The notes under the pieces were generated by a model. It searched no databases. It saw only the letters and a program-made list of their open reading frames with translations, and was not told where the DNA came from. From an uncultured Erysipelotrichaceae bacterium (lineage in GTDB: Bacteria; Bacillota_I; Bacilli_A; RF39; UBA660), in assembly GCA_902797995.1 (NCBI GenBank), contig CADBUX010000010.1:1-48948 (forward strand): a stretch of DNA of 48,948 bases, in the 5' to 3' direction. Positions 1 through 7,944 of this stretch are shown piece by piece. Made by a program: the position numbers and the translations under genes. Position 1 is the stretch's first letter; every line of letters starts with the position of its first letter.

Positions 1-232
1 CGCCTTCTATTTCTCTATCATAAATAAGAGTATTAACAGTTACATAAATACGCACTCCATATAAATGGCAATAACGAGTAGCCTCTTTCATTTCCTCTAA
101 AGTAAAGTTTTTAGCATATTTTCTAGCACCATAATCCTTTAAAGAAACATAGACTGCATCACATCCACACTTAATAGCCATTTTAAGCGTTTCCATATCT
201 CCTGCACCACTTAATAGCTCAACTTTTTTCAC
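1..232 (-). CDS. U32 family peptidase, N-terminal part (cut by window edge)
   Basis: The visible 77 residues begin VKKVELLSGAGDMETLKMAI and continue with CGCDAVYVSLKDYGARKYAKN and YVTVNTL. This matches the N-terminal TIM-barrel strands of peptidase U32 (collagenase-like, YrrN/YrrO/RlhA type), where ELLAPAGD and DAVYLG..YGLRAYAKNF are usual. Family members act in tRNA or rRNA hydroxylation or as putative proteases; which subgroup this is cannot be told from the fragment. The start is a GTG at 232 preceded by GGTGGTGA at normal spacing. The 3' end lies outside the window. Confidence 0.85.
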   Translation of the reverse strand, partial: MKKVELLSGAGDMETLKMAIKCGCDAVYVSLKDYGARKYAKNFTLEEMKEATRYCHLYGVRIYVTVNTLIYDREIEG

Positions 233-291
233 AAATATCACCACCAAATTCAACAAGAGAATTATAACACAGAAAGCCAAAAAAAAGAAGA

Positions 292-471
292 TTACTCTTC
301 TCTTTCATCTGCATCTAGTTCATAACTAGCACAAATAGTATCCTCTTTTTCTTCTGAAGTCTCATCCTCATTAGAAACTTTAATTTCATCCAAAGTACAA
401 AGTTCTTCATCAGAATCATTATACTTGCAAGAAGTTACATCACAATTAATTTTTTGATTATTATCTTCCAT
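292..471 (-). CDS. Small DUF1540-type cysteine protein
   Basis: This 59-aa acidic protein starts MEDNNQKINCDVTSCKYN. It carries the DUF1540 spacing: Cys in INCDV, Cys in TSCKYN, Cys in ELCTLDEIKV and a last Cys in TICASY, probably a small metal-binding fold. DUF1540 proteins are common in spore-forming Bacillota and have no established function. The ATG at 471 has GGGTGAT just upstream; a longer reading from 498 has no ribosome site. It lies between the U32 gene and a degenerate NifS-like gene, all reading leftward with short gaps, so they may be one transcript. Confidence 0.7.
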   Translation of the reverse strand: MEDNNQKINCDVTSCKYNDSDEELCTLDEIKVSNEDETSEEKEDTICASYELDADEREE

Positions 472-502
472 CTTATCACCCAGTATTATTATTAGCAAAA
501 AA

Positions 503-1081
503 CTATTTTTTATACTTAAGCTTTACAAGTTTAGAAAAACTAACTATTAAAGGTGTAACAGAAGTACCACTTCTATACTTTGTAGTACTTTTACCGCCAT
601 GTATTAAATTTTCCATATTAATATTTTTTTTCTTTAGTAATACTCCAAAAAAAGGAATATCATCTTCAATAGAAATAAAATCATATTTATTTAAATCATC
701 ATATTCTTTATTAAAATTTAAATCCAAATGATTAATTTTTCTTTCATAAAAATTAGGATTAATTACAGAAACAAAAGTTTTTTCATTAATATCATTTTTA
801 TTCATAGATACTGGTACTGATGAATCTAAACATATTGCAGTAATAGCATCATTATCTGTTACAACATTACCCTTAACATTATTAATTAAATAAGTAAAAC
901 TCTCAGCATTACCACTTGTATATATAACATCATAGCCCTCTAATCCAAGAACTTCTAAAATCTGTTTAGATGCGGCCTCTTCAATCCTTCTAGCATCAAG
1001 TCCTAATTTATGTAAAGAATTGCTATTATATCCATAATCCAAGCTTACTTTCTCATAGGAATTTAAAATATCTTCTTTCAT
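503..1081 (-). CDS. Degenerate NifS/IscS-like protein without PLP lysine
   Basis: The 192-aa protein aligns by eye with class V aminotransferases of the cysteine desulfurase type. Near the start, SNSLHKLGLDARRIEEAA and YTSGNAES correspond to the family's N-P-x-S-x-H..G..A..A and FTSGATES segments. Near the end, LIHGGKSTTKYRSGT matches HGGxxExGxRSGT. Real desulfurases have about 380-400 residues. Here the middle is compressed, the SGHK segment with the Schiff-base lysine reads SIEDDIPFFG, and the C-terminal domain with the catalytic cysteine loop is absent. It should therefore be catalytically dead for desulfuration. The ATG at 1081 has AGGTGAATT upstream, so it is still set up for translation. 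It could be a pseudoenzyme or a gene decaying in frame. Confidence 0.6.
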   Translation of the reverse strand: MKEDILNSYEKVSLDYGYNSNSLHKLGLDARRIEEAASKQILEVLGLEGYDVIYTSGNAESFTYLINNVKGNVVTDNDAITAICLDSSVPVSMNKNDINEKTFVSVINPNFYERKINHLDLNFNKEYDDLNKYDFISIEDDIPFFGVLLKKKNINMENLIHGGKSTTKYRSGTSVTPLIVSFSKLVKLKYKK

Positions 1082-1202
1082 AATTCACCTCAAAAATAAT
1101 AATATTTTTCTATAAAAATCATACAATTTATAGAAAATAACTATTACAAAATCATTATAACATCTAAAAAAATATAAGTAAAACTTACTAGAGGTGAAAT
1201 AA

Positions 1203-1607
1203 TTGAAAAAAACAAAAATACTATTACTAATATTAATATCTATCATGCTTATCGGATGTACTAATACTGTAAATTGTAATATTAAAACAAATAACTATAC
1301 TTCAAGTATTAAAGTTAAATTTAAAGACAATAAGCCACTAACATATAAATTTAAAGATAAAATGAATTTTTCTAAAACATCAATAAATAAAAAAGAGTAT
1401 TATAAAGAAAAATATAATAAATATAACAATTTAATATTAACTAAAAACATGAAATTAAAAAATAAAAGTAATTACATATCCACAAAAATAAACTATAACT
1501 TTAAAAAGAATAAAGAAAAACAAGAAAACATATTACTTATAAAAAGAAACTATACAAGAAAACAAACATTAAAAAAAATAAAAAGTTTAGGCTACACCTG
1601 TAAATAA
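1203..1607 (+). CDS. Putative small lipoprotein
   Basis: The 134-aa protein has a lysine start, a hydrophobic stretch (ILLLILISIMLIGC) and a lipobox ending at Cys19, so it is probably lipidated and held on the outer face of the membrane. The rest is Lys/Asn/Tyr-rich and beta-prone, with two further cysteines and a cysteine next to the C-terminus. No family is recognised. The start is TTG at 1203 with AGAGGTGAAAT upstream. It is transcribed divergently from the NifS-like gene and converges with dnaB, sharing a hairpin at the 3' ends. Confidence 0.6.
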   Translation: MKKTKILLLILISIMLIGCTNTVNCNIKTNNYTSSIKVKFKDNKPLTYKFKDKMNFSKTSINKKEYYKEKYNKYNNLILTKNMKLKNKSNYISTKINYNFKKNKEKQENILLIKRNYTRKQTLKKIKSLGYTCK

Positions 1608-1618
1608 CCTAAACTTTA
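1583..1618. terminator. Shared hairpin between lipoprotein gene and dnaB
   Basis: AAAGTTTAGG (1583-1592) pairs with CCTAAACTTT (1609-1618) around a 16-base loop. It overlaps the ends of both convergent genes, so it may terminate in both directions. Only short U-rich runs follow. Confidence 0.45.
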
Positions 1619-2890
1619 TTTATAATTATTAATTAAATTAACAAGTTCTTCTTCCTCAGAAGCAGAATTCCTTTTCATCTCAACATTTTGATCAAACCAT
1701 TCAGGAACTTTAGAATCCTTAACTTTCTTAACACCCGCATCCTTCTTCTTTGCCTTTTTATGTTCTTTTATACAAGCATTCATAGCCTCAGGTACTGTTT
1801 CAATTCCAAGTCTTTTCCAGTGACTTGCAATAGTCTCTATATAAGTCTTATTAAGTTTTTGATTGTTAACACGAAGTACATAATCAAGAAGTACATTTAC
1901 AACTCCTGGAGTAAGTTTTAAATCAAGAAGAAGATTCTCAACTATCTGAAGATCCCGTGTAACAACTTTACCATTTTTATATTTACTTTTTAAAAATTGA
2001 TAAGGATTAGTATTTTCAAAAGTATAAACCATCTTACCTCTTTTTGAAACATCTCCAGTAGGGCTCTTCAAATGTTCTGGTTGTGTTGAATGAATAAGTG
2101 TAGGAAGATTACCACTGTTTTCAAATTGATAGAAATTACGAGAAGCTTTCCTTAAAGAATCTTTATCTATCATACCCTTCTCATTCACTGAAGTTCTAAT
2201 TAATCCTTGCATAGTAACAACATCTATATTATATAAAAAACATAAACTATTTATTAAATTACGAACATCTTTATTAAACGCCTTTTCACTTATAGCTTTA
2301 GTATCTAGACCAGATATTAAAAGCTCAAAATCAATAGCATTCTTAAATACAATTTTGCCTTTATTCTTAACTACAATATCATCATTATTAAAGAAAGAAC
2401 TTACAGGAACACTAGTAAATACCTCATCAAAAGAAGAAGAAATATCCTCATAATCTTTTAAAACAACACGAGGCAGTTTATAGCTTTCTACTATTTTCTT
2501 ATATTCTATTTTACCAACATTATTATATAAAACAATATTTAAAACCGGATGATTTAAAAATTCATTTGCACTTACTGGGCCATATAAAACATATACATAA
2601 TTACTAATTGAACCTTTTTTAACATAAGTTTTTAAAAGACCAATTCCTTCAAGTCTTTCTCTCATCTTAGTGATATCTTCTAAAGAAGTTTGCATCGCAC
2701 TAAGTAAATGATGATGAGAAAACTCTTCAGTAACAAAACTATTCTTTTCTAAATCATTAAGTAAAGTTAAATATAAAGAAATAGCCTTATTACCTATAAT
2801 AGGTTGATATAAATCAACAAGAATTTTCTTATCTTGATCAGTAATAATACTTTTATTAACAACAATATAACTATCTGCAGGTAAAACCAT
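1616..2890 (-). CDS. dnaB: Replication initiation / helicase loading protein DnaB
   Basis: This protein of about 424 residues resembles Bacillus-type DnaB, the primosome protein that works with DnaD and DnaI to load the replicative helicase at oriC and restart sites. The N-terminal half (SIITDQDKKILVDLYQPIIGNKAISLYLTLLNDL) is the winged-helix DnaB/DnaD segment. The region around residues 290-390 (NPYQFLKSKYKNGK, ENLLLDLKLTPGVVNVLLDY) is the DnaD-like domain, followed by a charged tail. The ATG at 2890 has GGTGG directly upstream; a GTG at 2899 lies inside that ribosome site. In most Bacilli dnaB is next to dnaI; here dnaI is about 11.5 kb away. Confidence 0.88.
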   Translation of the reverse strand: MVLPADSYIVVNKSIITDQDKKILVDLYQPIIGNKAISLYLTLLNDLEKNSFVTEEFSHHHLLSAMQTSLEDITKMRERLEGIGLLKTYVKKGSISNYVYVLYGPVSANEFLNHPVLNIVLYNNVGKIEYKKIVESYKLPRVVLKDYEDISSSFDEVFTSVPVSSFFNNDDIVVKNKGKIVFKNAIDFELLISGLDTKAISEKAFNKDVRNLINSLCFLYNIDVVTMQGLIRTSVNEKGMIDKDSLRKASRNFYQFENSGNLPTLIHSTQPEHLKSPTGDVSKRGKMVYTFENTNPYQFLKSKYKNGKVVTRDLQIVENLLLDLKLTPGVVNVLLDYVLRVNNQKLNKTYIETIASHWKRLGIETVPEAMNACIKEHKKAKKKDAGVKKVKDSKVPEWFDQNVEMKRNSASEEEELVNLINNYK

Positions 2891-2946
2891 ATTAACCACC
2901 TAAAACAATTATATAAAAATTAAAAAAAAAAAGAAAGTAAATTAGT

Positions 2947-3168
2947 TTATAATTTAACTAAAATTACATCCTCTCCAATTCTTTGTATTTTATCCCATCC
3001 TATTTCTGTCTCACCTTCATTAGATTTAAACCTTAAAAACTTTTTATTCTCTTCCAAAACCAAAGAAATAAGCTTGCCAGACTGATCTATTTTTACATCT
3101 ATAATATTTCCTATTTTCTTACCTTCTAAATTAACTATATCTTTATATTGAAGTTCAGAAAGTCTCAT
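2947..3168 (-). CDS. YlmC/YmxH family PRC-barrel protein
   Basis: A 73-aa protein starting MRLSELQYKDIVNLEGKKIG, with DVKIDQSGKLISLVL and a final IGEDVILVKL. This is the compact PRC-barrel fold of the YlmC/YmxH family, conserved in spore formers and often upregulated in sporulation; molecular role unknown. GGTGGTACA precedes the ATG. It sits between dnaB and the glycosylation operon on the same strand. Confidence 0.85.
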   Translation of the reverse strand: MRLSELQYKDIVNLEGKKIGNIIDVKIDQSGKLISLVLEENKKFLRFKSNEGETEIGWDKIQRIGEDVILVKL

Positions 3169-3190
3169 TGTACCACCTATTAAAGTCTAT

Positions 3191-3226
3191 GAAAAAAAGA
3201 AAGAAACATAACTACTTATGCTTCTT
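3191..3226 (-). terminator. Rho-independent terminator of the glycosylation operon
   Basis: Read on the minus strand, AAGAAGCATAA pairs with TTATGTTTCTT around GTAG, with one mismatch, and is followed by TCTTTTTTTC. It overlaps the last codons of the GtrA gene. Confidence 0.75.
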
Positions 3227-3643
3227 AAAAACAAATAATTTACTAAACACATAATTTAAAACTACTATTATAGGTTGTACCAATATTTTAGAAATTTTAT
3301 CATTTATATGAAAAGGTTTAGTAAATAAAAACATACAAAACATTTCTATTCCAAGCGTTGCAAGTCTAGAGGCAAAAAATTTAACCATCTCATAAGCTAA
3401 ACTCATACCTTTTTTATCTGATTCAAATACATATTTCTTATTTGTAAAAAAAGCAAAAAGTACTGCTAAAACCCAAGATACAACGGTAGATACTTGAATA
3501 AAAAACTGAGTATTAGCTCTAAAAATGAATTGTTTTACTACATAATAAGAAGCAATACTAACAACAGTAGTAAGGCCTCCCACTATTAAATAATTAATTA
3601 TTTCTTTATATTTTTTATATAAATTACTTAACTTTTTTATCAT
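3212..3643 (-). CDS. GtrA family membrane protein (putative flippase)
   Basis: The 143-aa protein has four predicted membrane segments, including YLIVGGLTTVVSIASYYVV, VSTVVSWVLAVLFAFFTNKKYVF and a C-terminal VLNYVFSKLFVF. The Y-x2-VGG start and FxxNKxYVF are GtrA/GtcA signatures. GtrA proteins are thought to flip undecaprenyl-phosphate-linked sugars across the membrane in three-component glycosylation systems. The gene overlaps the upstream GT2 gene by 20 bases, which points to coupled translation and a shared pathway. Confidence 0.85.
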   Translation of the reverse strand: MIKKLSNLYKKYKEIINYLIVGGLTTVVSIASYYVVKQFIFRANTQFFIQVSTVVSWVLAVLFAFFTNKKYVFESDKKGMSLAYEMVKFFASRLATLGIEMFCMFLFTKPFHINDKISKILVQPIIVVLNYVFSKLFVFKKHK

Positions 3644-4574
3644 TTGTTATTTCTTCCTTCACTATATAAATAGGTCTTTTCTTACTTTCCATATATATTT
3701 TACTAATATACTCACCAATTATACCAATACAGAAAAGTTGTATTCCTCCGATTAAAAGTATTAAAGTTATAATCGTAGGATATCCTGGAATATCTATTCC
3801 AATAAAGATTTTTTGAATTAATACAACAAATAAATATATACCAGATAATAAAGATAAAACAAGGCCTAATATAGTAGCAAGTTTAAGAGGTTTTGTAGAA
3901 AATGATACAATACCTTCAAGTGCATATTTAAATAGTTTATATGAGCCCCATTTAGAAGTACCATTAACCCTTTCAAGTGGGGTATATGGTAGATAACTAG
4001 TATTAAATCCTACCCAAGAAAATATTCCTTTTGTAAATCTACAACGTTCTTCTAAAGAAAGAAGTGCTTCTTTAACATTTTTTCTAAACATTCTAAAGTC
4101 ACTAGCACCTTGTTTTAATTTAACATCAGATACTTTATTCATAAGACCATAAAACATGCCCTTTATCTTAGACATTAACTTACCTTCAATACGAGATTCT
4201 TGATAATAACAAACACAATCTACCAACTTATCAGCATCAAGTATCTCTGCCATTTTTAAAGTCATCCTTGGAGGTTGTTGCATATCAGCATCTATTAAAA
4301 CAGTATAATCCCCCGTAGCAGCCTTAAGTCCTGCATATAAAACAGATTCTTTACCAAAATTTCTAGAAAAAGATAATATTTTAACAACAAAATCAGTTGT
4401 TTTACTAATTTCTTTTAATTCATTTAAAGTATTATCACTTGAGCCATCATTAACAAAAATAAGTTCTATTTTATACTTTTTGCTATCTTTATAAGTATTT
4501 AAAACATCTTCAAAAAAAAGTTTTACATTACCTTCTTCATTATAACAAGGTACCACCATTGATATCTTTTTCAT
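3624..4574 (-). CDS. GT2 undecaprenyl-phosphate glycosyltransferase (GtrB/CsbB-like)
   Basis: The 316-aa protein starts MKKISMVVPCYNEEGNVKLF, a GT-A fold nucleotide-binding start. It has IFVNDGSSDNT, the metal-binding DADMQQPP and a QGASDFRMF acceptor region. Two C-terminal membrane helices (about residues 230-300) end in IGEYISKIYMESKKRPIYIV. This is the DPM1/GtrB/CsbB layout: transfer of a sugar from a nucleotide donor to undecaprenyl phosphate on the inner face. It overlaps YfhO by 35 bases and GtrA by 20. In Bacillus and Listeria, CsbB-like enzymes feed YfhO for lipoteichoic acid glycosylation; that role is inferred here. Confidence 0.88.
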   Translation of the reverse strand: MKKISMVVPCYNEEGNVKLFFEDVLNTYKDSKKYKIELIFVNDGSSDNTLNELKEISKTTDFVVKILSFSRNFGKESVLYAGLKAATGDYTVLIDADMQQPPRMTLKMAEILDADKLVDCVCYYQESRIEGKLMSKIKGMFYGLMNKVSDVKLKQGASDFRMFRKNVKEALLSLEERCRFTKGIFSWVGFNTSYLPYTPLERVNGTSKWGSYKLFKYALEGIVSFSTKPLKLATILGLVLSLLSGIYLFVVLIQKIFIGIDIPGYPTIITLILLIGGIQLFCIGIIGEYISKIYMESKKRPIYIVKEEITNDKKVK

Positions 4575-7053
4575 GTTTCATTACTCCTTTACTAACAACA
4601 ATTGTTATTACTAATAAACCAAGTCCAATAATTGATAAAACCTTACCTAAATTTAACCAAGGAGCTGTATATTTAATAGTAACATCATGACTTCCAGAAG
4701 AAATATCAAATCCAATAAATGCTTTATTTACCATTTGATAATTAACCTTCTTGCCATCAACAAATATATTATAACCCTTATCATATGGAATTGAAAAGTT
4801 AAAATAACCATTTTCTCTAACATTTATATGCCCTTTTATAACATCACCAAAAGTAGCATTTCTATCTATTATAAATTCATCATGCAAATCATTAATACTT
4901 TTAACATAGTTATAATCTAAAGTATAAAGTTCTATATTAGATATTTCATATTTGCCTTTAACTATATCAATATTAAACTCCTTAGGATTAGATAATACAT
5001 ACGTAAAATCATAATTATGATTATGGTATTTCCAGCTTTTACAAGTTAAAGTATTCATAACACCATTAATAGTAATCGAAGTATCACCAAACTTGCAACC
5101 TTGAGAATAATTCATATCAAATTTAATTATAAATATTTTATTATCAAAACTTTGATTTATTTTTAAATTAATATTTTTATCATCTTTTAAGTTAAATTTA
5201 TAATCAGTTTTAAGCTCATTAGATATATCACTAATATTAACTTTTTCTAATTTAGAATTAAAACCAGAATCAATATCTTTATTAACAATCGTATAATTAA
5301 GAAGTGCTTCAATATTATATGGATATTTCAAGGAATCAAATTCCTTTTCACTCATTAATTTACTATTCCTATAACCAATACTAAAAACATCATCATTTTT
5401 ATATAATTTATAATTGTTTTTACCATCAATTAATTTATATCCAATCGGAGCATCTCCATCACTAATCAAATACTTATTAGCAAAATATATATTAAATAAA
5501 GGATTACTAACATCACTTAAAATACCATCATTTCTATTAGGATTATTAGTATTAAAAATATACCAATAAAAGCCTTTATAATATTTATTAGTAATTGAAG
5601 AATACATAGTAGTTTTATATTCAGAAATGTCCCTTATATTATTAGCATTAAAAGCTTTATTAGTAAGATCTGCAGTTCTATATATACTAGCATCATTGGT
5701 ATAATTAACAAACGATTCTATATTAGAATCATATTGATTTTTTTCTATAAAACTATCACTAAACTTATCAGTAGCATTTATAAAAAGACAATTAGCAAAA
5801 CTAAAACTTGCAAGCAAAACAATAAAAATATTAACCAAATTCTTTCTTCTTGCAAGAAATAATGCAATAGCAACCAACAATAAATCTATAGTATATTGTA
5901 TATATGAATTATAATTAATACAACCTAGTATACTCACCAGTAAAGCAATAATTATTAACATTTTTGATAACTTAACTTTTTTAAATAAAAGGTCCTCTAA
6001 AGTTATTTTTATCAATAGTATACCCAAAGGTATAAAAGGTATAAAAACCTTACCATTTATATACATAAAACCATTTAAAACATAGTTAAAAATAGGAAAA
6101 CAAAGAAAACAAGCAAATATAATAGCTAAAAACCTAGTACTTTTATTATTCTTTAATATTAAATATATAATAGAAATAATAAATATTACACTAAGTCCCA
6201 TAGAATAACTAGAATAAAGTATATTTCTAAAAGATATATGAGGAATCAAATACATCAAAATAGATTCTTCAGTAGCATCCTTAAATCTATTATCTAAAAT
6301 TGCCCTAAAACTAGGAAGTAATAATACTGCACTTATAAGAACTGGAACAATAAAGTACCAAGCAAAGACAATATGATCTTTGACAAAATCACGTATATTA
6401 ATATTTTTATTTTTTTCTAAATATAAATAAATATAATAAACAAATAAACATATTAAAGCAGGTATACTAAAGAAATAACTCGAAGTAATAATCAAAACAT
6501 TAGATAAAATAAGTAACCAAGGACTTTTCTTATAAAAATAGTTTTTAACACCAAAAAGTCCCATAAATATAAACGGCATATAACACATAAACATAATATG
6601 TCTATGTGTATGAAGTATCAAAGGCCCAGACATTGTAAATAAAAATGTACAAATAAATCTAAGTTTTCTATTATTAGTCTCATTACTTATCCATACATAA
6701 CATAATAAAATACTAATTAAAAACAGAATAACAGAAACACCTTCAAGATAAGCTTTCATGCTTAAAAACGGAAATAAATAAGACAAAATTATAATTGGAC
6801 TTAAAAATCCATAATATGAAAAATTAAATATATTTTGACCCATTCCCAAATTAAAAGCAAAAGATGGAATAAACTTTTTAGTGTTATAAAACAAAGTTCT
6901 AAAATACTCAGGAATCATATAATGTTGATAAGAATAATCTATCTTTGATGCATAAGAGCTACCGTTATGTATTAATAAAAATACAAAAATAACAAAAAAA
7001 GAAGCTACAATAATAATAATATTAAAATAATCACATTTAGAATATTTCTTCAC
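4540..7053 (-). CDS. YfhO family polytopic membrane protein (putative surface-polymer glycosyltransferase)
   Basis: The 837-aa protein has a dozen or so membrane segments over the first 430 residues (GT-C-like), a long extracytoplasmic region and one C-terminal helix (VLSIIGLGLLVITIVV). The tail carries YDKGYNIFVDGKKVNYQMVN and SGSHDVTIKYTAPW, typical of the YfhO family. YfhO proteins take a lipid-linked sugar on the outer face and attach it to teichoic acid; substrate here unknown. The start is GTG at 7053 with GGGAGTGA upstream, under a near-consensus promoter. The order YfhO / GT2 / GtrA with overlapping ends makes a self-contained three-component glycosylation operon. Confidence 0.87.
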   Translation of the reverse strand: MKKYSKCDYFNIIIIVASFFVIFVFLLIHNGSSYASKIDYSYQHYMIPEYFRTLFYNTKKFIPSFAFNLGMGQNIFNFSYYGFLSPIIILSYLFPFLSMKAYLEGVSVILFLISILLCYVWISNETNNRKLRFICTFLFTMSGPLILHTHRHIMFMCYMPFIFMGLFGVKNYFYKKSPWLLILSNVLIITSSYFFSIPALICLFVYYIYLYLEKNKNINIRDFVKDHIVFAWYFIVPVLISAVLLLPSFRAILDNRFKDATEESILMYLIPHISFRNILYSSYSMGLSVIFIISIIYLILKNNKSTRFLAIIFACFLCFPIFNYVLNGFMYINGKVFIPFIPLGILLIKITLEDLLFKKVKLSKMLIIIALLVSILGCINYNSYIQYTIDLLLVAIALFLARRKNLVNIFIVLLASFSFANCLFINATDKFSDSFIEKNQYDSNIESFVNYTNDASIYRTADLTNKAFNANNIRDISEYKTTMYSSITNKYYKGFYWYIFNTNNPNRNDGILSDVSNPLFNIYFANKYLISDGDAPIGYKLIDGKNNYKLYKNDDVFSIGYRNSKLMSEKEFDSLKYPYNIEALLNYTIVNKDIDSGFNSKLEKVNISDISNELKTDYKFNLKDDKNINLKINQSFDNKIFIIKFDMNYSQGCKFGDTSITINGVMNTLTCKSWKYHNHNYDFTYVLSNPKEFNIDIVKGKYEISNIELYTLDYNYVKSINDLHDEFIIDRNATFGDVIKGHINVRENGYFNFSIPYDKGYNIFVDGKKVNYQMVNKAFIGFDISSGSHDVTIKYTAPWLNLGKVLSIIGLGLLVITIVVSKGVMKHEKDINGGTLL

Positions 7054-7076
7054 ATTATCACTCCCAAACTAGTGTA

Positions 7077-7105
7077 ATATTACTATTTATTATAGATTTT
7101 GTCAA
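7077..7105 (-). promoter_or_regulatory. Sigma-A type promoter of the YfhO operon
   Basis: On the minus strand, TTGACA (7105-7100) is separated by exactly 17 bases from TAATAT (7082-7077). It lies about 25 bases upstream of the GTG start at 7053, just after the sigG stop. Confidence 0.7.
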
Positions 7106-7119
7106 ATAATACCAAGTGA

Positions 7120-7890
7120 TTATAATTGTTTTCTAACTCTTTGAATGGCACTCTTTTCAAGTCTAGATATCTGTGCTTGACTTATACCTATTTCCTCAGC
7201 TATTTCCATCTGAGTTTTTCCAATTACAAATCTTTGATCTAAAATAAATTGTTCTCTATCACTTAAATTAGATATAGCTTTATCTACAGCAAGTCTTAAA
7301 TCTAAGTCTTGATTAGAACTACTATCAGCAACTTGATCAAACAAATAAATTGTGTCTCCTCCATCATTATATATTGGTTCAAAAAGACTTAACGGAGGTC
7401 TAAGAGCATCAAGAGCATTAACTATATCAGATTCTTCTATTTCTAAAAGCTCAGCAATTTCTTTATTAGTAGGTTCAACACCATTTTTAACAGTAAGCTC
7501 ATCTTTTAATTTTATTACTTTATAAGCAATATCTTTAATACTTCTACTAATACGAATGCTACTATTATCTCTTAAATAACGACGAACTTCACCAAGTACC
7601 ATAGGAACGCAGTATGTTGAAAACTTAACGCCATAAGATAAGTCAAAATTATCTATTGCTTTTACAAGCCCAATACATCCAACTTGAAATAAATCATCCA
7701 TATTTTCATCTTTTTTGTTGAATCTTTTTAAAATACTTAAAACAAGTTTTAAATTACCATTGATAAGTCTTTCACGAGCATTCTTATCACCTTCTTGTGC
7801 TTTTCTAAACAACTCTTCCATCTCTTCTGAAGAAAGAACTTCTATTTCACTAGTATTAACACCTGTTATTTCTACTTTATGTTTAGCCAT
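7120..7890 (-). CDS. sigG: Forespore sporulation sigma factor SigG
   Basis: The 256-aa protein follows Bacillus SigG closely. Its N-terminus KVEITGVNTSEIEVLSSEEM is the diagnostic SigG leader, bound in known systems by the anti-sigma factor Gin/CsfB. Region 2 has DDLFQVGCIGLVKAIDNFD and VKFSTYCVPMVLGEVRRYLR. Region 3 ends in SLFEPIYNDGGDTIYLFDQ. Region 4 has the helix-turn-helix GKTQMEIAEEIGISQAQISR. It directs late forespore genes after engulfment. AAAGGAG precedes the ATG. It lies 54 bases after rsmI on the same strand; no GerE-SigE-SigG cluster is seen nearby. This is the main evidence that the host forms endospores. Confidence 0.93.
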   Translation of the reverse strand: MAKHKVEITGVNTSEIEVLSSEEMEELFRKAQEGDKNARERLINGNLKLVLSILKRFNKKDENMDDLFQVGCIGLVKAIDNFDLSYGVKFSTYCVPMVLGEVRRYLRDNSSIRISRSIKDIAYKVIKLKDELTVKNGVEPTNKEIAELLEIEESDIVNALDALRPPLSLFEPIYNDGGDTIYLFDQVADSSSNQDLDLRLAVDKAISNLSDREQFILDQRFVIGKTQMEIAEEIGISQAQISRLEKSAIQRVRKQL

Positions 7891-7944
7891 ATAAAAACTC
7901 CTTTCATATCTATATTGATATAAAAAGAGTTTTATTATTCAAAA

